From: CAZKUR01 sp964556005
Lineage (GTDB): Bacteria > Bacteroidota > Ignavibacteria > Ignavibacteriales > Ignavibacteriaceae
Assembly (NCBI GenBank): GCA_964556005.1
Contig: CAZKUR010000007.1
Coordinates: 1 to 64,000 of the forward strand
Direction: 5' to 3'
Length of the DNA stretch: 64,000 bases
The notes beneath the pieces are model-generated. The model had not been told where the DNA came from. It searched no databases and worked only from the letters and a program-made list of their open reading frames with translations. The position numbers and the translations under genes were made by a program. Each line of letters opens with the position of its first letter. Position 1 is the first letter of the stretch. Positions 53,528-62,056 of the stretch are shown here, piece after piece.

Positions 53528-55534
53528 ATGGAATTAAAGAATATAATTTTTATAGTAGTTTTTCTTATTGCTATGGGCGCTATCATTTGGAGCAGCATGA
53601 ACCTCATCAAGTACATGCTGTTTTCTAAAAAGAAGGATAATCGATTTGATAAAATAGGAGAAAGGATAAAAAGAGTATTAGTTGTAGCATTCGGTCAATC
53701 AAAAATTTTAAGGGATAAAAAAGCAGGCATTTTACATTTTCTAATTTTTTGGGGATTCGTATTATTTCTTTTTGCTGTTGTTGAAGCATTAATTCAGGGA
53801 TTTTATACTTCGTTTACTTTGAGATTTTTAGGTCCGTTTTATACGGCCATTACATTTGTCCAGGACATTTTTGGAATTTTAGTTATTCTTGCTTGCTTGT
53901 ATGCTTTGTATAGGAGATTTGCACTTCATATACCGCGGCTTGAGGTTGACAAAGAAGGTAAATTAGATGCAGTAATAATTCTCGTCTGGATCATGCTGGT
54001 AGTTGTTGCCATGTTTGGAGAGAATATTTCTTCGATTGCAAGAGATGGTTTTATTTTGGGAAGTTATGAATTTAGGCCTGTTTCATTAGCATTAAGCAAG
54101 TTGTTATTCTCAAGTTCAAGCATCCATATTGCAAATATTACATATGAAATATTTTGGTGGGCACATGTAACTTTGGTTTTAGGATTTTTAAATTATCTTC
54201 CATATTCAAAGCACCTTCATGTATTAACTTCAATTCCCAATACTTTTTTTGCAAACATCGATTCTATAAGAAATACTCTTAAACCGATTAATCTTGAGGA
54301 TGAAAGTATTGAGGTTTTCGGTGCATCGGATATTGAACAATTATCATGGAAACAGATACTTGACGGATACACTTGTACTGAATGCGGGAGGTGTACATCA
54401 GTTTGTCCGGCTAATACAGTAGGTAAAAGTTTATCTCCAAGAGAGATAATGGTTGAAGTGAGAAGAAGGACGAAAGATAAAGCTCCGCTGTTGGCAAAAG
54501 GAATATCCGAAGGAAAACCGTTCGAACAGACTTTAGTGCATGATTATATAACGGATAAAGAATTATGGCAGTGCACAACCTGCATGGCATGTGTTCAGGA
54601 ATGTCCGGTTATGATCGAACATGTCGATACTATTGTTGATTTAAGAAGAAACCTTGTATTAACGGAATCTCAGTTTCCTTCGAATTTAAACCCGGTTTTC
54701 AAAAGCATCGAAACTAATTTTACTCCATGGGCTTTTAACCAGGCCGATAGGGCAGAGTGGGCTGAAGGCCTGGGTATAAAAACAATGGCTGAAGATCCTA
54801 ATTGTGATATTTTATTCTGGGTCGGCTGCGCCGGTTCATTCGACAACCGGTATAAAAAAGTTACCGTGGCATTTGCAACTCTTATGCAAAAAGCTAATGT
54901 TAATTTTAGAATTTTAGGTACCGAAGAAAAATGCAACGGTGATACTGCAAGAAGATTGGGCAACGAATATTTAGCGCAAATGATGATAATGGAAAACATC
55001 GAAACACTGAATAAATACGGCGTTAAAAAAATCGTTACAGCTTGTCCACATTGCTTTCATTCACTTGGAAACGAGTATAAACAATTCGGTGGTAATTATG
55101 AAGTTGTTCATCATACTCAATTCATACAGGAATTATTAAATACAAAAAAAATACAGCTTCATGATGGAAATGAAACAAAAGAAAAAGTAACATATCATGA
55201 TTCATGCTATCTCGGACGATATAATCATGTGTATGATTCGCCGCGCAGTTCTATTAAGAAGATAAATTCTTTGGAATTAATTGAGATGAAAAGAAATAAA
55301 AGCCGCGGTTTTTGCTGCGGGGCAGGCGGCGGACGAATGTTTCTTGAAGATGAAGAAGGGGGCAGGATAAATGAAGAGAGAACAAGAGAGGCGCTCGCAA
55401 CTAATGCAGAAACTATCGCATCGGCTTGCCCTTTTTGTATGACGATGATGACCGATGGTGTAAAGCATTATGGCAAGGAAGAAGAAGTGAATGTAAAAGA
55501 TATTGCGGAGATCGTCTTAGAAAATTCTAAATAA
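53528..55534 (+). CDS. Membrane-bound Fe-S oxidoreductase, HdrD/GlcF-like
   Basis: 668 residues. N-terminal membrane region of about six helices (about 1-225) like the gamma subunit of nitrate reductase. A ferredoxin-like region with two 4Fe-4S clusters follows: CTECGRCTSVCP (about 280-290) and CTTCMACVQECP (about 348-360). Two CCG domains follow: one contains CPHCFHSLGNEY and the other GFCCGAGGGRM. This is the architecture of proteins suggested to link electron-transfer flavoprotein to menaquinone in syntrophs and Geobacter-like bacteria. ETF genes are not in the window, but an enoyl-CoA hydratase and a FadL-type porin are. Confidence 0.85.
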   Translation: MELKNIIFIVVFLIAMGAIIWSSMNLIKYMLFSKKKDNRFDKIGERIKRVLVVAFGQSKILRDKKAGILHFLIFWGFVLFLFAVVEALIQGFYTSFTLRFLGPFYTAITFVQDIFGILVILACLYALYRRFALHIPRLEVDKEGKLDAVIILVWIMLVVVAMFGENISSIARDGFILGSYEFRPVSLALSKLLFSSSSIHIANITYEIFWWAHVTLVLGFLNYLPYSKHLHVLTSIPNTFFANIDSIRNTLKPINLEDESIEVFGASDIEQLSWKQILDGYTCTECGRCTSVCPANTVGKSLSPREIMVEVRRRTKDKAPLLAKGISEGKPFEQTLVHDYITDKELWQCTTCMACVQECPVMIEHVDTIVDLRRNLVLTESQFPSNLNPVFKSIETNFTPWAFNQADRAEWAEGLGIKTMAEDPNCDILFWVGCAGSFDNRYKKVTVAFATLMQKANVNFRILGTEEKCNGDTARRLGNEYLAQMMIMENIETLNKYGVKKIVTACPHCFHSLGNEYKQFGGNYEVVHHTQFIQELLNTKKIQLHDGNETKEKVTYHDSCYLGRYNHVYDSPRSSIKKINSLELIEMKRNKSRGFCCGAGGGRMFLEDEEGGRINEERTREALATNAETIASACPFCMTMMTDGVKHYGKEEEVNVKDIAEIVLENSK

Positions 55535-55566
55535 CATTATTTATAAATTTTCCGTAAGGAGGCACC

Positions 55567-55773
55567 ATGAATAAATACCAAGACCTTTTAAAAGCTGTTC
55601 AAGACCTGGAAATAGATTTCCAAAAATTCTATGAGAAAGGCCAGGCTGCGGCAGGTACTCGTGTTCGCAAAGGTTTAAGCGATCTGAGAAAATTGGCTCA
55701 GGAAGTGCGTAAGGATATTCAAAATGTGAAAGCTGATAGAAAAACAGAAAAGACAGACAGCGGCGGAATGTAA
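55567..55773 (+). CDS. Histone H1-like protein
   Basis: 68 residues, basic and helical: KYQDLLKAVQDLEIDFQ, FYEKGQAAAGTRVRKGLSDL and RKLAQEVRKDIQ are the typical phrases of the small Hc1-like proteins of Bacteroidota. The C-terminus is Lys-rich. Expected to bind DNA as a nucleoid-associated protein. Strong GGAGGCACC ribosome site, as for abundant proteins, and its own terminator. Confidence 0.88.
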   Translation: MNKYQDLLKAVQDLEIDFQKFYEKGQAAAGTRVRKGLSDLRKLAQEVRKDIQNVKADRKTEKTDSGGM

Positions 55774-55807
55774 TTAGTAATTATTCCTGAATCAATTATT
55801 TAAAATT

Positions 55808-55847
55808 AAGAGGCTGGATTTTATTTAATTCAGCCTCTTTATTATTA
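55808..55847 (+). terminator. Intrinsic terminator after the H1-like gene
   Basis: AAGAGGCTG pairs with CAGCCTCTT (9 bp; the loop can add a further AATT-type pairing). TTATTATT follows. It ends three bases before the next start codon, so the CapA-like gene needs a promoter within or upstream of it. Confidence 0.8.
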
Positions 55848-55849
55848 AT

Positions 55850-57049
55850 ATGAAAACTTTAAATGTATTTATTTTAATTTCACTTTTTGTTTCAACATTT
55901 CTGTTAGGCAGCCATGCTATTTATAATAACGGGGATGATAATTCTGTAACTAATTTAAAATTTTCTGGAGATTCTACAACAACAATTTCCATCATTGCTG
56001 TGGGAGATCTAATGTGTCATTCAGTCCAGTTTAATTACGCTTATGTTTCTGGCGATAGTTTTGATTTCAGGCCTGTCTTTAGATTTGTAAAACCAATTTT
56101 CACAAGAGGCGATTTGGTATTCGGAAACCTTGAAACAGTGGCTGCCGGTAAAGCTAAAAAGTATTCCGGATATCCGAATTTCAATTGTCCCGATAATTAT
56201 ATTACCGCATTAAAAGACGCAGGCTTTCAATTGTTGAATACTGCAAATAATCATTCTCTTGACCAGGGTGTTCCCGGGTTAGAAAGAACTATTAATCAAT
56301 TAATTAAAAACAATATTTCTTATGAGGGAACTTTTTCGTCAAAAGAGGATGGTGACTCGCTCAGGATTTTTAATATTAAAGGAATAAAATTAGCATTTTT
56401 ATCATACTCTTACGGCACAAATGGTCATCCTGTTCCGAAAGACAAGCAATATGTTATAAACCTTATCGATACAACAAAAATTAAAACGGATATTGAGAAA
56501 GCTAAAAATGATTCCGTCGATATGGTGCTTGTCCATTATCACTTCGGTGAAGAATATCACCGTATGCCGACCGAGTATCAAAAAGAAATAGTGAATAAAA
56601 CGATCAAGTACGGGGCTGATTTGATAATCGGTGATCACCCACATGTTGTTGAACCGCTTGAATTTTTCAAAACATTTAATTCAAAATTGGATTCAGGACT
56701 GGCAGCATTTTCACTTGGAAATTTTCTTTCCAACCAAAGGTGGCGGTATTCGGACGGGGGTGTAATATTAAAAATCAATCTTACAAAGAATTTTATGAAT
56801 GATTCTTTGTATATAAACTCAGTAAATATAATTCCCACCTGGGTTTTCAAAGGTCATGCTATAAATGGGAATGAATTTATTATCTTGCCTTCAGACACCT
56901 CTCATTCCTACTCAACCAAATCTTTTGTTACACATCAGGATTCTACCCAAATGTTACAATCTTATAATGACACAAAAGAGATTCTTATGCACTTCATCAA
57001 ATTTTCAAACAAAATTCACATTTTTGGTCCGGCAGAAATGAGTCATTAA
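55850..57049 (+). CDS. CapA-family phosphoesterase-like protein
   Basis: 399 residues with signal peptide (about 1-23) and a CapA/PGA-type metallophosphatase-like domain. Visible motifs are IIAVGDLMCH (first metal site), VFGNLETV, NTANNHSLDQG and GDHPHVVEPLEF. CapA homologues occur in poly-gamma-glutamate capsule and other secreted-polymer systems; no capB or capC is next to it, so that role is unproven. The ATG at 55850 has no ribosome site and stands three bases after a terminator tract. Confidence 0.83.
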   Translation: MKTLNVFILISLFVSTFLLGSHAIYNNGDDNSVTNLKFSGDSTTTISIIAVGDLMCHSVQFNYAYVSGDSFDFRPVFRFVKPIFTRGDLVFGNLETVAAGKAKKYSGYPNFNCPDNYITALKDAGFQLLNTANNHSLDQGVPGLERTINQLIKNNISYEGTFSSKEDGDSLRIFNIKGIKLAFLSYSYGTNGHPVPKDKQYVINLIDTTKIKTDIEKAKNDSVDMVLVHYHFGEEYHRMPTEYQKEIVNKTIKYGADLIIGDHPHVVEPLEFFKTFNSKLDSGLAAFSLGNFLSNQRWRYSDGGVILKINLTKNFMNDSLYINSVNIIPTWVFKGHAINGNEFIILPSDTSHSYSTKSFVTHQDSTQMLQSYNDTKEILMHFIKFSNKIHIFGPAEMSH

Positions 57050-57233
57050 GGTTTTTTTCTGATTCATATTATCGGTTTAATTTTTCCTATAATAGGAGGG
57101 ATTATTTAATTATTTTTTTATAGGGCATAAGTAATTTAGATCACTTTCATTTGGATGTCTCAAAAATAATTGTACTTTCAAACGTCTTATTTATATAAAG
57201 TTTTTATAGAATATTTATTGAAACGGAATTTAA

Positions 57234-57854
57234 ATGAAAAAACTTTTAGTATTATTGATTCTACTTTTTGCTGCGGTAAATTCATTCGCTTCGGTTAAAC
57301 AGGATATTGAATTAAAACCGGGTACTAAAATGATCTATTCGGTATTTCGCAACGGGAATTATTCAAATTTAATTTTAACAATCAATACGATTTTCCCTAA
57401 TCTTTCCTTTTCTTATCAAACGACATTTGATCCCGCCACAAAGGGAGATGTTACTATAACCAGAGATGCTTTTTTAAATGCTGATCATATGGTTTATTAT
57501 TTACTCGGTGGAGACATGTATATTGATAATGGAACTACACTGTGGTTCAGTCAAAAATCATTTATTGAGCTGAAAAATTCAGGAAGTACTCAAATCACTT
57601 CCGAAGACGGTAGCTTAATAAAAATAAATAAATTAAATAACTCCGTTAAAAAATTATTTATAAACAACGATACGGTCTATGTAAACTATATGAATGCCGC
57701 ACAAGTGCTTAGCGGCAATTCGGCGGAAATTGAATACGGCGATACCTTTCAAATTTTAGATGATCCTAAAAATCCTATGATCTTAAAGATGGATGTAGGT
57801 TGGACAGTTGAACTGAAAAAAATTATCTACCCGGAGGAGAGTAAAGATCGTTAA
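57234..57854 (+). CDS. Unknown secreted protein
   Basis: 206 residues with a clear signal peptide (MKKLLVLLILLFAAVNSFA). The mature part is beta-rich with pairs such as PGTKMIYSVFRNGNYSNLILTINT and WFSQKSFIELKNSG. I recognise no family. The phrase on loss of FQILDDPKNPMILKMDVGW near the end resembles DUF-type periplasmic proteins of Bacteroidota with a similar ending, but this is a general look only. Seven bases before the flavodoxin gene, so probably coupled. Confidence 0.7.
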   Translation: MKKLLVLLILLFAAVNSFASVKQDIELKPGTKMIYSVFRNGNYSNLILTINTIFPNLSFSYQTTFDPATKGDVTITRDAFLNADHMVYYLLGGDMYIDNGTTLWFSQKSFIELKNSGSTQITSEDGSLIKINKLNNSVKKLFINNDTVYVNYMNAAQVLSGNSAEIEYGDTFQILDDPKNPMILKMDVGWTVELKKIIYPEESKDR

Positions 57855-57861
57855 AGGAAAA

Positions 57862-58350
57862 ATGACATCGTTAATAGTTTTTGATTCGTTTATCGGCGAT
57901 ACTAAACTGATTGCTTACGCCGTCTCTGATGCTCTAACGGACTTTGGCGAAGTTATTGTTAAAAAAACAGATGAAGAAACCATTATTGACGTTAATGTTG
58001 CCGACATATTAATAATCGGTTCGCCTACATATCATCGTAAGCCTTCCGGTATGGTCATGCAGTTTGTTTCTGAGTTAAGGAAAAACAATGGAAATGATTT
58101 GCCTTTTGTAAGTTTTGATACAAGATATAATACTGCTTCATGGATGACAGGATCAGCATCAAAATGGATTTCGAAAAAACTGGGGAAAAAAAACTATAAA
58201 TTATTACTGCCTCCGGAAAGTTTTTTTATTAACCGTTATAATCAAAATTTGGAAGAATACGAAAGCAGAAGAGCTTCAAAATGGGGACAACAAATCGGCG
58301 AAAAATATTTTGAATTGAAAGAACAGCAAATAGATATTGGCGAAAAATAA
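57862..58350 (+). CDS. Flavodoxin family protein
   Basis: 162 residues. It has the flavodoxin fold: N-terminal SLIVFDSFIGDTKLIAYAV corresponds to the FMN phosphate loop (usually T-x-T-G-x-T, reading S-F-I-G-D-T here), ILIIGSPTYHRKPSG is the second FMN loop, and SFDTRYNTASW the third. It probably carries electrons at low potential, or acts as a small FMN-reductase-like protein. The unusual phosphate loop weakens the call somewhat. Confidence 0.8.
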   Translation: MTSLIVFDSFIGDTKLIAYAVSDALTDFGEVIVKKTDEETIIDVNVADILIIGSPTYHRKPSGMVMQFVSELRKNNGNDLPFVSFDTRYNTASWMTGSASKWISKKLGKKNYKLLLPPESFFINRYNQNLEEYESRRASKWGQQIGEKYFELKEQQIDIGEK

Positions 58351-58377
58351 ATTCGATTAATACATAATTTTTAAACC

Positions 58378-58548
58378 ATATTTGTTGATTTAAATGGATT
58401 CAATATATTTTACACAGCAACGAATGTTGGTGAACGTAAATTTTGGTAGCAACCAATCCATTTAGCGAAAAACAGAGGGATACCGCCATATGAAGTACAT
58501 AAGATTGAAAGATTGTTTTTCGAAAAAATAAAAATGAGTCCGCTCTAA
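58378..58548 (+). pseudogene. DUF4160 remnant
   Basis: In one frame the DNA reads DLNGFNIFYTATNVGERKFW, an in-frame TAG at 58447, then QPIHLAKNRGIPPYEVHKIERLFFEK and ends in the inserted miniature element. This matches the DUF4160 pattern (AKFWLEPIxLAxNRGF..xELrKIE..), but the N-terminus and the His-containing centre are missing. Without the element and one 5-bp duplication, the frame continues as IKILLEKYYEFHKS and stops at 58676, overlapping the DUF2442 ATG. Decayed gene of a pair often found together and suggested to be toxin-antitoxin-like. Confidence 0.7.
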
Positions 58549-58634
58549 AAAGGTCATTTTGATGAAATAATGTTTTGATTATCGTCCAAATTCAAAATCT
58601 AAAAATTCAATATTAGGCTTTTTAGAGCGGACTC
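58536..58634. mobile_element. 99-bp miniature inverted-repeat element (MITE)
   Basis: Perfect 17-bp terminal inverted repeats, GAGTCCGCTCTAAAAAG (58536-58552) and CTTTTTAGAGCGGACTC (58618-58634), enclose 65 bases without coding capacity. AAAAT flanks both ends (58531-58535 and 58635-58639), a 5-bp target duplication. Removing the element plus one AAAAT restores the DUF4160 frame through to a natural stop. It needs a transposase supplied elsewhere. Its family is not known to me. Confidence 0.85.
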
Positions 58635-58656
58635 AAAATATTATTAGAGAAATATT

Positions 58657-58920
58657 ATGAGTTCCATAAAAGTTGAAAAAGAATTGACATTAGAACCTGC
58701 GGCAGTGTGTACTTGGTTAGATGGTAGGATGGTTTATGTTGAACTTACAGATAATAGGATTCCCGGCAGGCAGATTTAAAAGATTAAAAGTATCCACAAA
58801 TAAACAATTGAAAAAAGTTAAAGTCGGTTAAGTGGTTATACACTTAGATGGGAAGAAATTGATGAAGATATTACAGAGCCGGGGATAGTTGCAAGTAATT
58901 ATGAACTTCCAAATGAATAA
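58657..58920 (+). pseudogene. DUF2442 pseudogene with two frameshifts
   Basis: Reads MSSIKVEKELTLEPAAVCTW...VELTDNRI in one frame, then P-AGRFKRLKVSTNKQLKKVKVG in the next, then LSGYTLRWEEIDEDITEPGIV to a TAA at 58918-58920 back in the first. The spliced product is a complete DUF2442 protein (DGR.VxVxLxDxRI.. PaGRFxRLxxxT..QLkkv.. GyxLrWeeiDEDI). The frames break near 58760 and near 58826. Its ATG overlaps the pre-insertion DUF4160 end. The two pseudogenes and the MITE fill most of the 619-base space between the flavodoxin and dus genes. Confidence 0.8.
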
Positions 58921-59005
58921 ACATCAATAATATCTACATAAATACGAGCATCATTTTATTCCTCATTTATTGTTACTTTTAAACTCATTATTAAAATTAT
59001 TTAGA

Positions 59006-59992
59006 ATGTTTAGAGTTGGAAACATAGAAAAAGAAAGAGCGATTCTGCTCGCGCCAATGGAAGATATAACGGATATTTCATTCCGGCTTGTCTGTCGTGA
59101 ATTAGGTGCCGATGTTGTCTATACCGAATTTGTAAATTCAGAAGGTTTAATAAGACAAAATAAAAAAACTCATAAAAAGCTGGAAATTATTGATGAAGAA
59201 AGGCCAGTAGGAATCCAAATTTACGGAGCGAGCATAGAATCGATGGTTGAAGCCGCAAAGATTGCTGAACAGCATAATCCCGATATTATAGATATAAATG
59301 CCGGATGCTGGGTAAAAAATGTAGTCGGACATGGTGCAGGTGCAGGTCTTCTGAAAGACCCGGTTTACATGCAAAAATTAGTTAAAGAAGTCGTTGAGTC
59401 TGTTTCAATTCCAGTTACCGTTAAAACCCGGCTTGGAATGGACCAAAACAGTATTATGATATTGGAAGTTGCCAGACGTCTCGAAGATGCGGGAATTAAA
59501 GCATTAACTGTTCATTGCAGAACAAGATCGATGGGACACAAAGGTGAAGCCGATTGGGACTGGATTCCCAAAATTAAAGAGGTTGTAGATATACCGGTGG
59601 TTTTAAATGGAAACGTTCTAACAACAGAAGATGTTTTAAGAGCTTTTACTCAAACCAACGCAGACGGAATTATGATTGCAAGAGGTGCAATCGGTAACCC
59701 ATGGATTTTTACGGAAGCAAAAGAACTAATAAACGACGGTTGTATTTCGACAGTCATCGATGAAGAAAAAAAGATAAAAATCTGCTTAAGGCATTTAGAA
59801 CTTGCCATCAATGTCAAAGGCGAAAAAAGAGCAGTAATTGAACATCGTAAATTTTATTCAGGGTATTTAAAAGGTTTATTCAATGCTTCGCAAATCCGCC
59901 AGGCATTAATGCAAGTATACGATTATAAAGATGTCGAAAAGATTTTGCTTAACTATCTAAAAGATTTACAGAATTATAAAGTTGCAGTTTAG
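59006..59992 (+). CDS. dusB: tRNA-dihydrouridine synthase
   Basis: 328 residues of the TIM-barrel DUS family (FMN and NADPH dependent). LLAPMEDITD and the active-site IDINAGCWVKNVVGHGAGAGLL (Cys retained; the usual GCP is GCW here) are visible, as well as KTRLGMD and VVLNGNVLT. It reduces uridines in the tRNA D-loop. The ATG at 59006 fits the family; the same frame opens 12 codons upstream with no conservation. Subfamily (DusB vs another Dus) is by general similarity. Confidence 0.9.
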   Translation: MFRVGNIEKERAILLAPMEDITDISFRLVCRELGADVVYTEFVNSEGLIRQNKKTHKKLEIIDEERPVGIQIYGASIESMVEAAKIAEQHNPDIIDINAGCWVKNVVGHGAGAGLLKDPVYMQKLVKEVVESVSIPVTVKTRLGMDQNSIMILEVARRLEDAGIKALTVHCRTRSMGHKGEADWDWIPKIKEVVDIPVVLNGNVLTTEDVLRAFTQTNADGIMIARGAIGNPWIFTEAKELINDGCISTVIDEEKKIKICLRHLELAINVKGEKRAVIEHRKFYSGYLKGLFNASQIRQALMQVYDYKDVEKILLNYLKDLQNYKVAV

Positions 59993-60031
59993 TTCTTAAA
60001 ATATTTAAAAAGAAATAGAAAGCTAAATTTT

Positions 60032-60631
60032 TTGTCTCAGGATCTACAAAAATTTGCCCGTATCATTTCGAATATTTTTGTCCCACCCTCGTTCAACTTA
60101 ATCGTTTTTACTTTATTTGCTTTTAATTTAGAAAATAATACTACAAAACGAATAGTGGTTATTTTGGTTTCGTTGGTATTCGGTTTTATACTTAATATTT
60201 TGCTATTTGTAATTTTTAGAAAAAAAGGAAAACTGATTGATCTAGATGCTTCTATAAAGGAAGAAAGGACAGTTCCTTTTCTTATTGCGGTTTTGTTTTA
60301 CACGGCGGGCTTTTTGGTCCTAGTATATTTTAAAGTAAATATAGTTTCAATAGCGTTTTGGTTTTGTTATATTTCAAATACTTTATTGATAATTTTAATT
60401 AATAAGTACTGGAAAATAAGTGCTCATGCAATGGGTGCTGCCGGGCCGACTGCAGCAGTATTTTATATTTTCCCGCTGTTGAGTATAGTCTTTTTTTTAA
60501 TTTTATTTTTTGTCGGATGGTCAAGGATAAAATTGAAATGTCACAGTTTATTACAAGTCATCGCAGGAGCACTATTAGGATTTTTATCAACTTTAGTTCA
60601 GTTAATTATTATAACTAAAATATTTCAATAG
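60032..60631 (+). CDS. PAP2-like membrane protein
   Basis: 199 residues with five or six helices. Late motifs are KISAHAMGAAGP and WSRIKLKCHSLLQVIAGALLG, resembling the PAP2 signature (the second has SRxxxxxH), but the first K-x6-RP motif is replaced by a KEERTVP-like segment. PAP2-type lipid phosphatases lacking one site are common in Bacteroidota. It may act on undecaprenyl or other lipid phosphates. TTG start without a ribosome site; three bases separate it from the next gene. Confidence 0.72.
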   Translation: MSQDLQKFARIISNIFVPPSFNLIVFTLFAFNLENNTTKRIVVILVSLVFGFILNILLFVIFRKKGKLIDLDASIKEERTVPFLIAVLFYTAGFLVLVYFKVNIVSIAFWFCYISNTLLIILINKYWKISAHAMGAAGPTAAVFYIFPLLSIVFFLILFFVGWSRIKLKCHSLLQVIAGALLGFLSTLVQLIIITKIFQ

Positions 60632-60634
60632 TTT

Positions 60635-61393
60635 ATGAGTGAAATGATAAATTATAAAATAGAAAACAATGTGGGGATGATAACGTTAAATCGTCCCGAG
60701 AAAAGAAATGCACTTCATCCGGACCTCGTTAATGAAATGAAAATTAAGTTAACCGAAGCAAAAAATGATAATCATGTAAAAGTATTAATTATTACCGGTG
60801 AAGGAAAAAGTTTTTGTGCCGGTGCAGATTTAAGCTATTTGAATGAATTGAAAGATTATTCCGCTATTCAGAATGAAAATGATTCTGCATCGTTAGCAGA
60901 ATTATTTTTAAATATATATAAATTCTCCAAGCCGGTTATTGCTGCGGTAAACGGCGCTGCTATCGCGGGAGGTTGCGGACTTGCAAGTGTCTGCGATTTT
61001 ATAATAGCTGATAAAAAATTTTCTAAATTCGGTTATTCCGAGGTCAAAATCGGATTTGTACCGGCAATTGTTTCAATTTTTCTAATCAGAAAAATCGGTG
61101 AGGGAAAAGCAAAAAATCTCATGATGACGGGCGATATAATTGATGCAGAAAAAGCATATCAATTTGGATTGGCGGATTATTTATCGGATAATGTGTTGAG
61201 CGAAGCAAAATCTTTAGCACAAAAGCTGATTCAAAATTCTCATTCAAGTATGAAACTGACAAAAGAAATAATTCAAAATATTGGTGTTTTTAATGTCGAT
61301 GAGGCGGTAGATTATTGTATTCGTTTAAATACAATCAGCCGGTCAACTGAAGATTTTCAAAAAGGAATTTCAAATTTCTTGAATAAAAAATAG
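60635..61393 (+). CDS. Enoyl-CoA hydratase/isomerase family protein
   Basis: 252-residue crotonase-fold protein. NRPEKRNALHPDLV, the oxyanion segment GKSFCAGADLSYL and AAIAGGCGLA are clear. The Glu at the typical hydratase position appears in the SEVKIGFVPAI stretch. Hydrates enoyl-CoA in beta-oxidation or acts in a related CoA reaction, such as methylglutaconyl-CoA hydration. 12 bases before apt. Confidence 0.9.
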   Translation: MSEMINYKIENNVGMITLNRPEKRNALHPDLVNEMKIKLTEAKNDNHVKVLIITGEGKSFCAGADLSYLNELKDYSAIQNENDSASLAELFLNIYKFSKPVIAAVNGAAIAGGCGLASVCDFIIADKKFSKFGYSEVKIGFVPAIVSIFLIRKIGEGKAKNLMMTGDIIDAEKAYQFGLADYLSDNVLSEAKSLAQKLIQNSHSSMKLTKEIIQNIGVFNVDEAVDYCIRLNTISRSTEDFQKGISNFLNKK

Positions 61394-61404
61394 AAGGTTT
61401 CAAA

Positions 61405-61938
61405 ATGTCTAACGAATTAAAAAAATATATTAGAAGTGTAAAAGATTTCCCGAAACAGGGAATTGTATTTAGAGATATTACTACCCTTTTAATTGACCCT
61501 GTAGCAATTAAACTTACGATTGGTAAACTTTTCGAATTGTCGAAGGATAAAGATATTAATAAAGTTGTCGGGATCGAATCGCGCGGTTTTATGTTTGGTA
61601 CAATGCTGGCCGAAAAATTGGGTGCAGGATTTGTCCCTGTCAGAAAACCGGGCAAATTGCCGGCAAAAACCATCCGCGAAAGTTATCAGTTGGAATATGG
61701 AACCGATTCAATTGAAATGCATGAAGATGCAATTAAACCGGGAGATAGAGTTTTGCTGCATGACGACCTACTTGCAACCGGCGGAACGGCTTCAGCTGCA
61801 TGCAAGTTAATTGAAAAACTTGGCGGTAAAATAATGCAATTATCATTTCTCATTGAATTGGATTTTCTTAATGGAAGAGATAAACTAAATAATTACGAAA
61901 TTTACTCTTTAATCAACTACAAAAGTGAAGACGAATAA
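61405..61938 (+). CDS. apt: Adenine phosphoribosyltransferase
   Basis: 177 residues. IRSVKDFPKQGIVFRDITTLL, ESRGFMFG, KPGKLPAKT and the PRPP motif VLLHDDLLATGGTA are diagnostic. Salvages adenine to AMP. Cotranscribed with the enoyl-CoA hydratase gene. Confidence 0.96.
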   Translation: MSNELKKYIRSVKDFPKQGIVFRDITTLLIDPVAIKLTIGKLFELSKDKDINKVVGIESRGFMFGTMLAEKLGAGFVPVRKPGKLPAKTIRESYQLEYGTDSIEMHEDAIKPGDRVLLHDDLLATGGTASAACKLIEKLGGKIMQLSFLIELDFLNGRDKLNNYEIYSLINYKSEDE

Positions 61939-62056
61939 AATTTAGCCGTATATATTAATCGCAAATAAGATTACTATAAAACCCTATTAATTATTTTATT
62001 TACCGTAAGTTAGATCAAATATTTAAATAATTTAATAATAAACTTTTTTATTTAAG

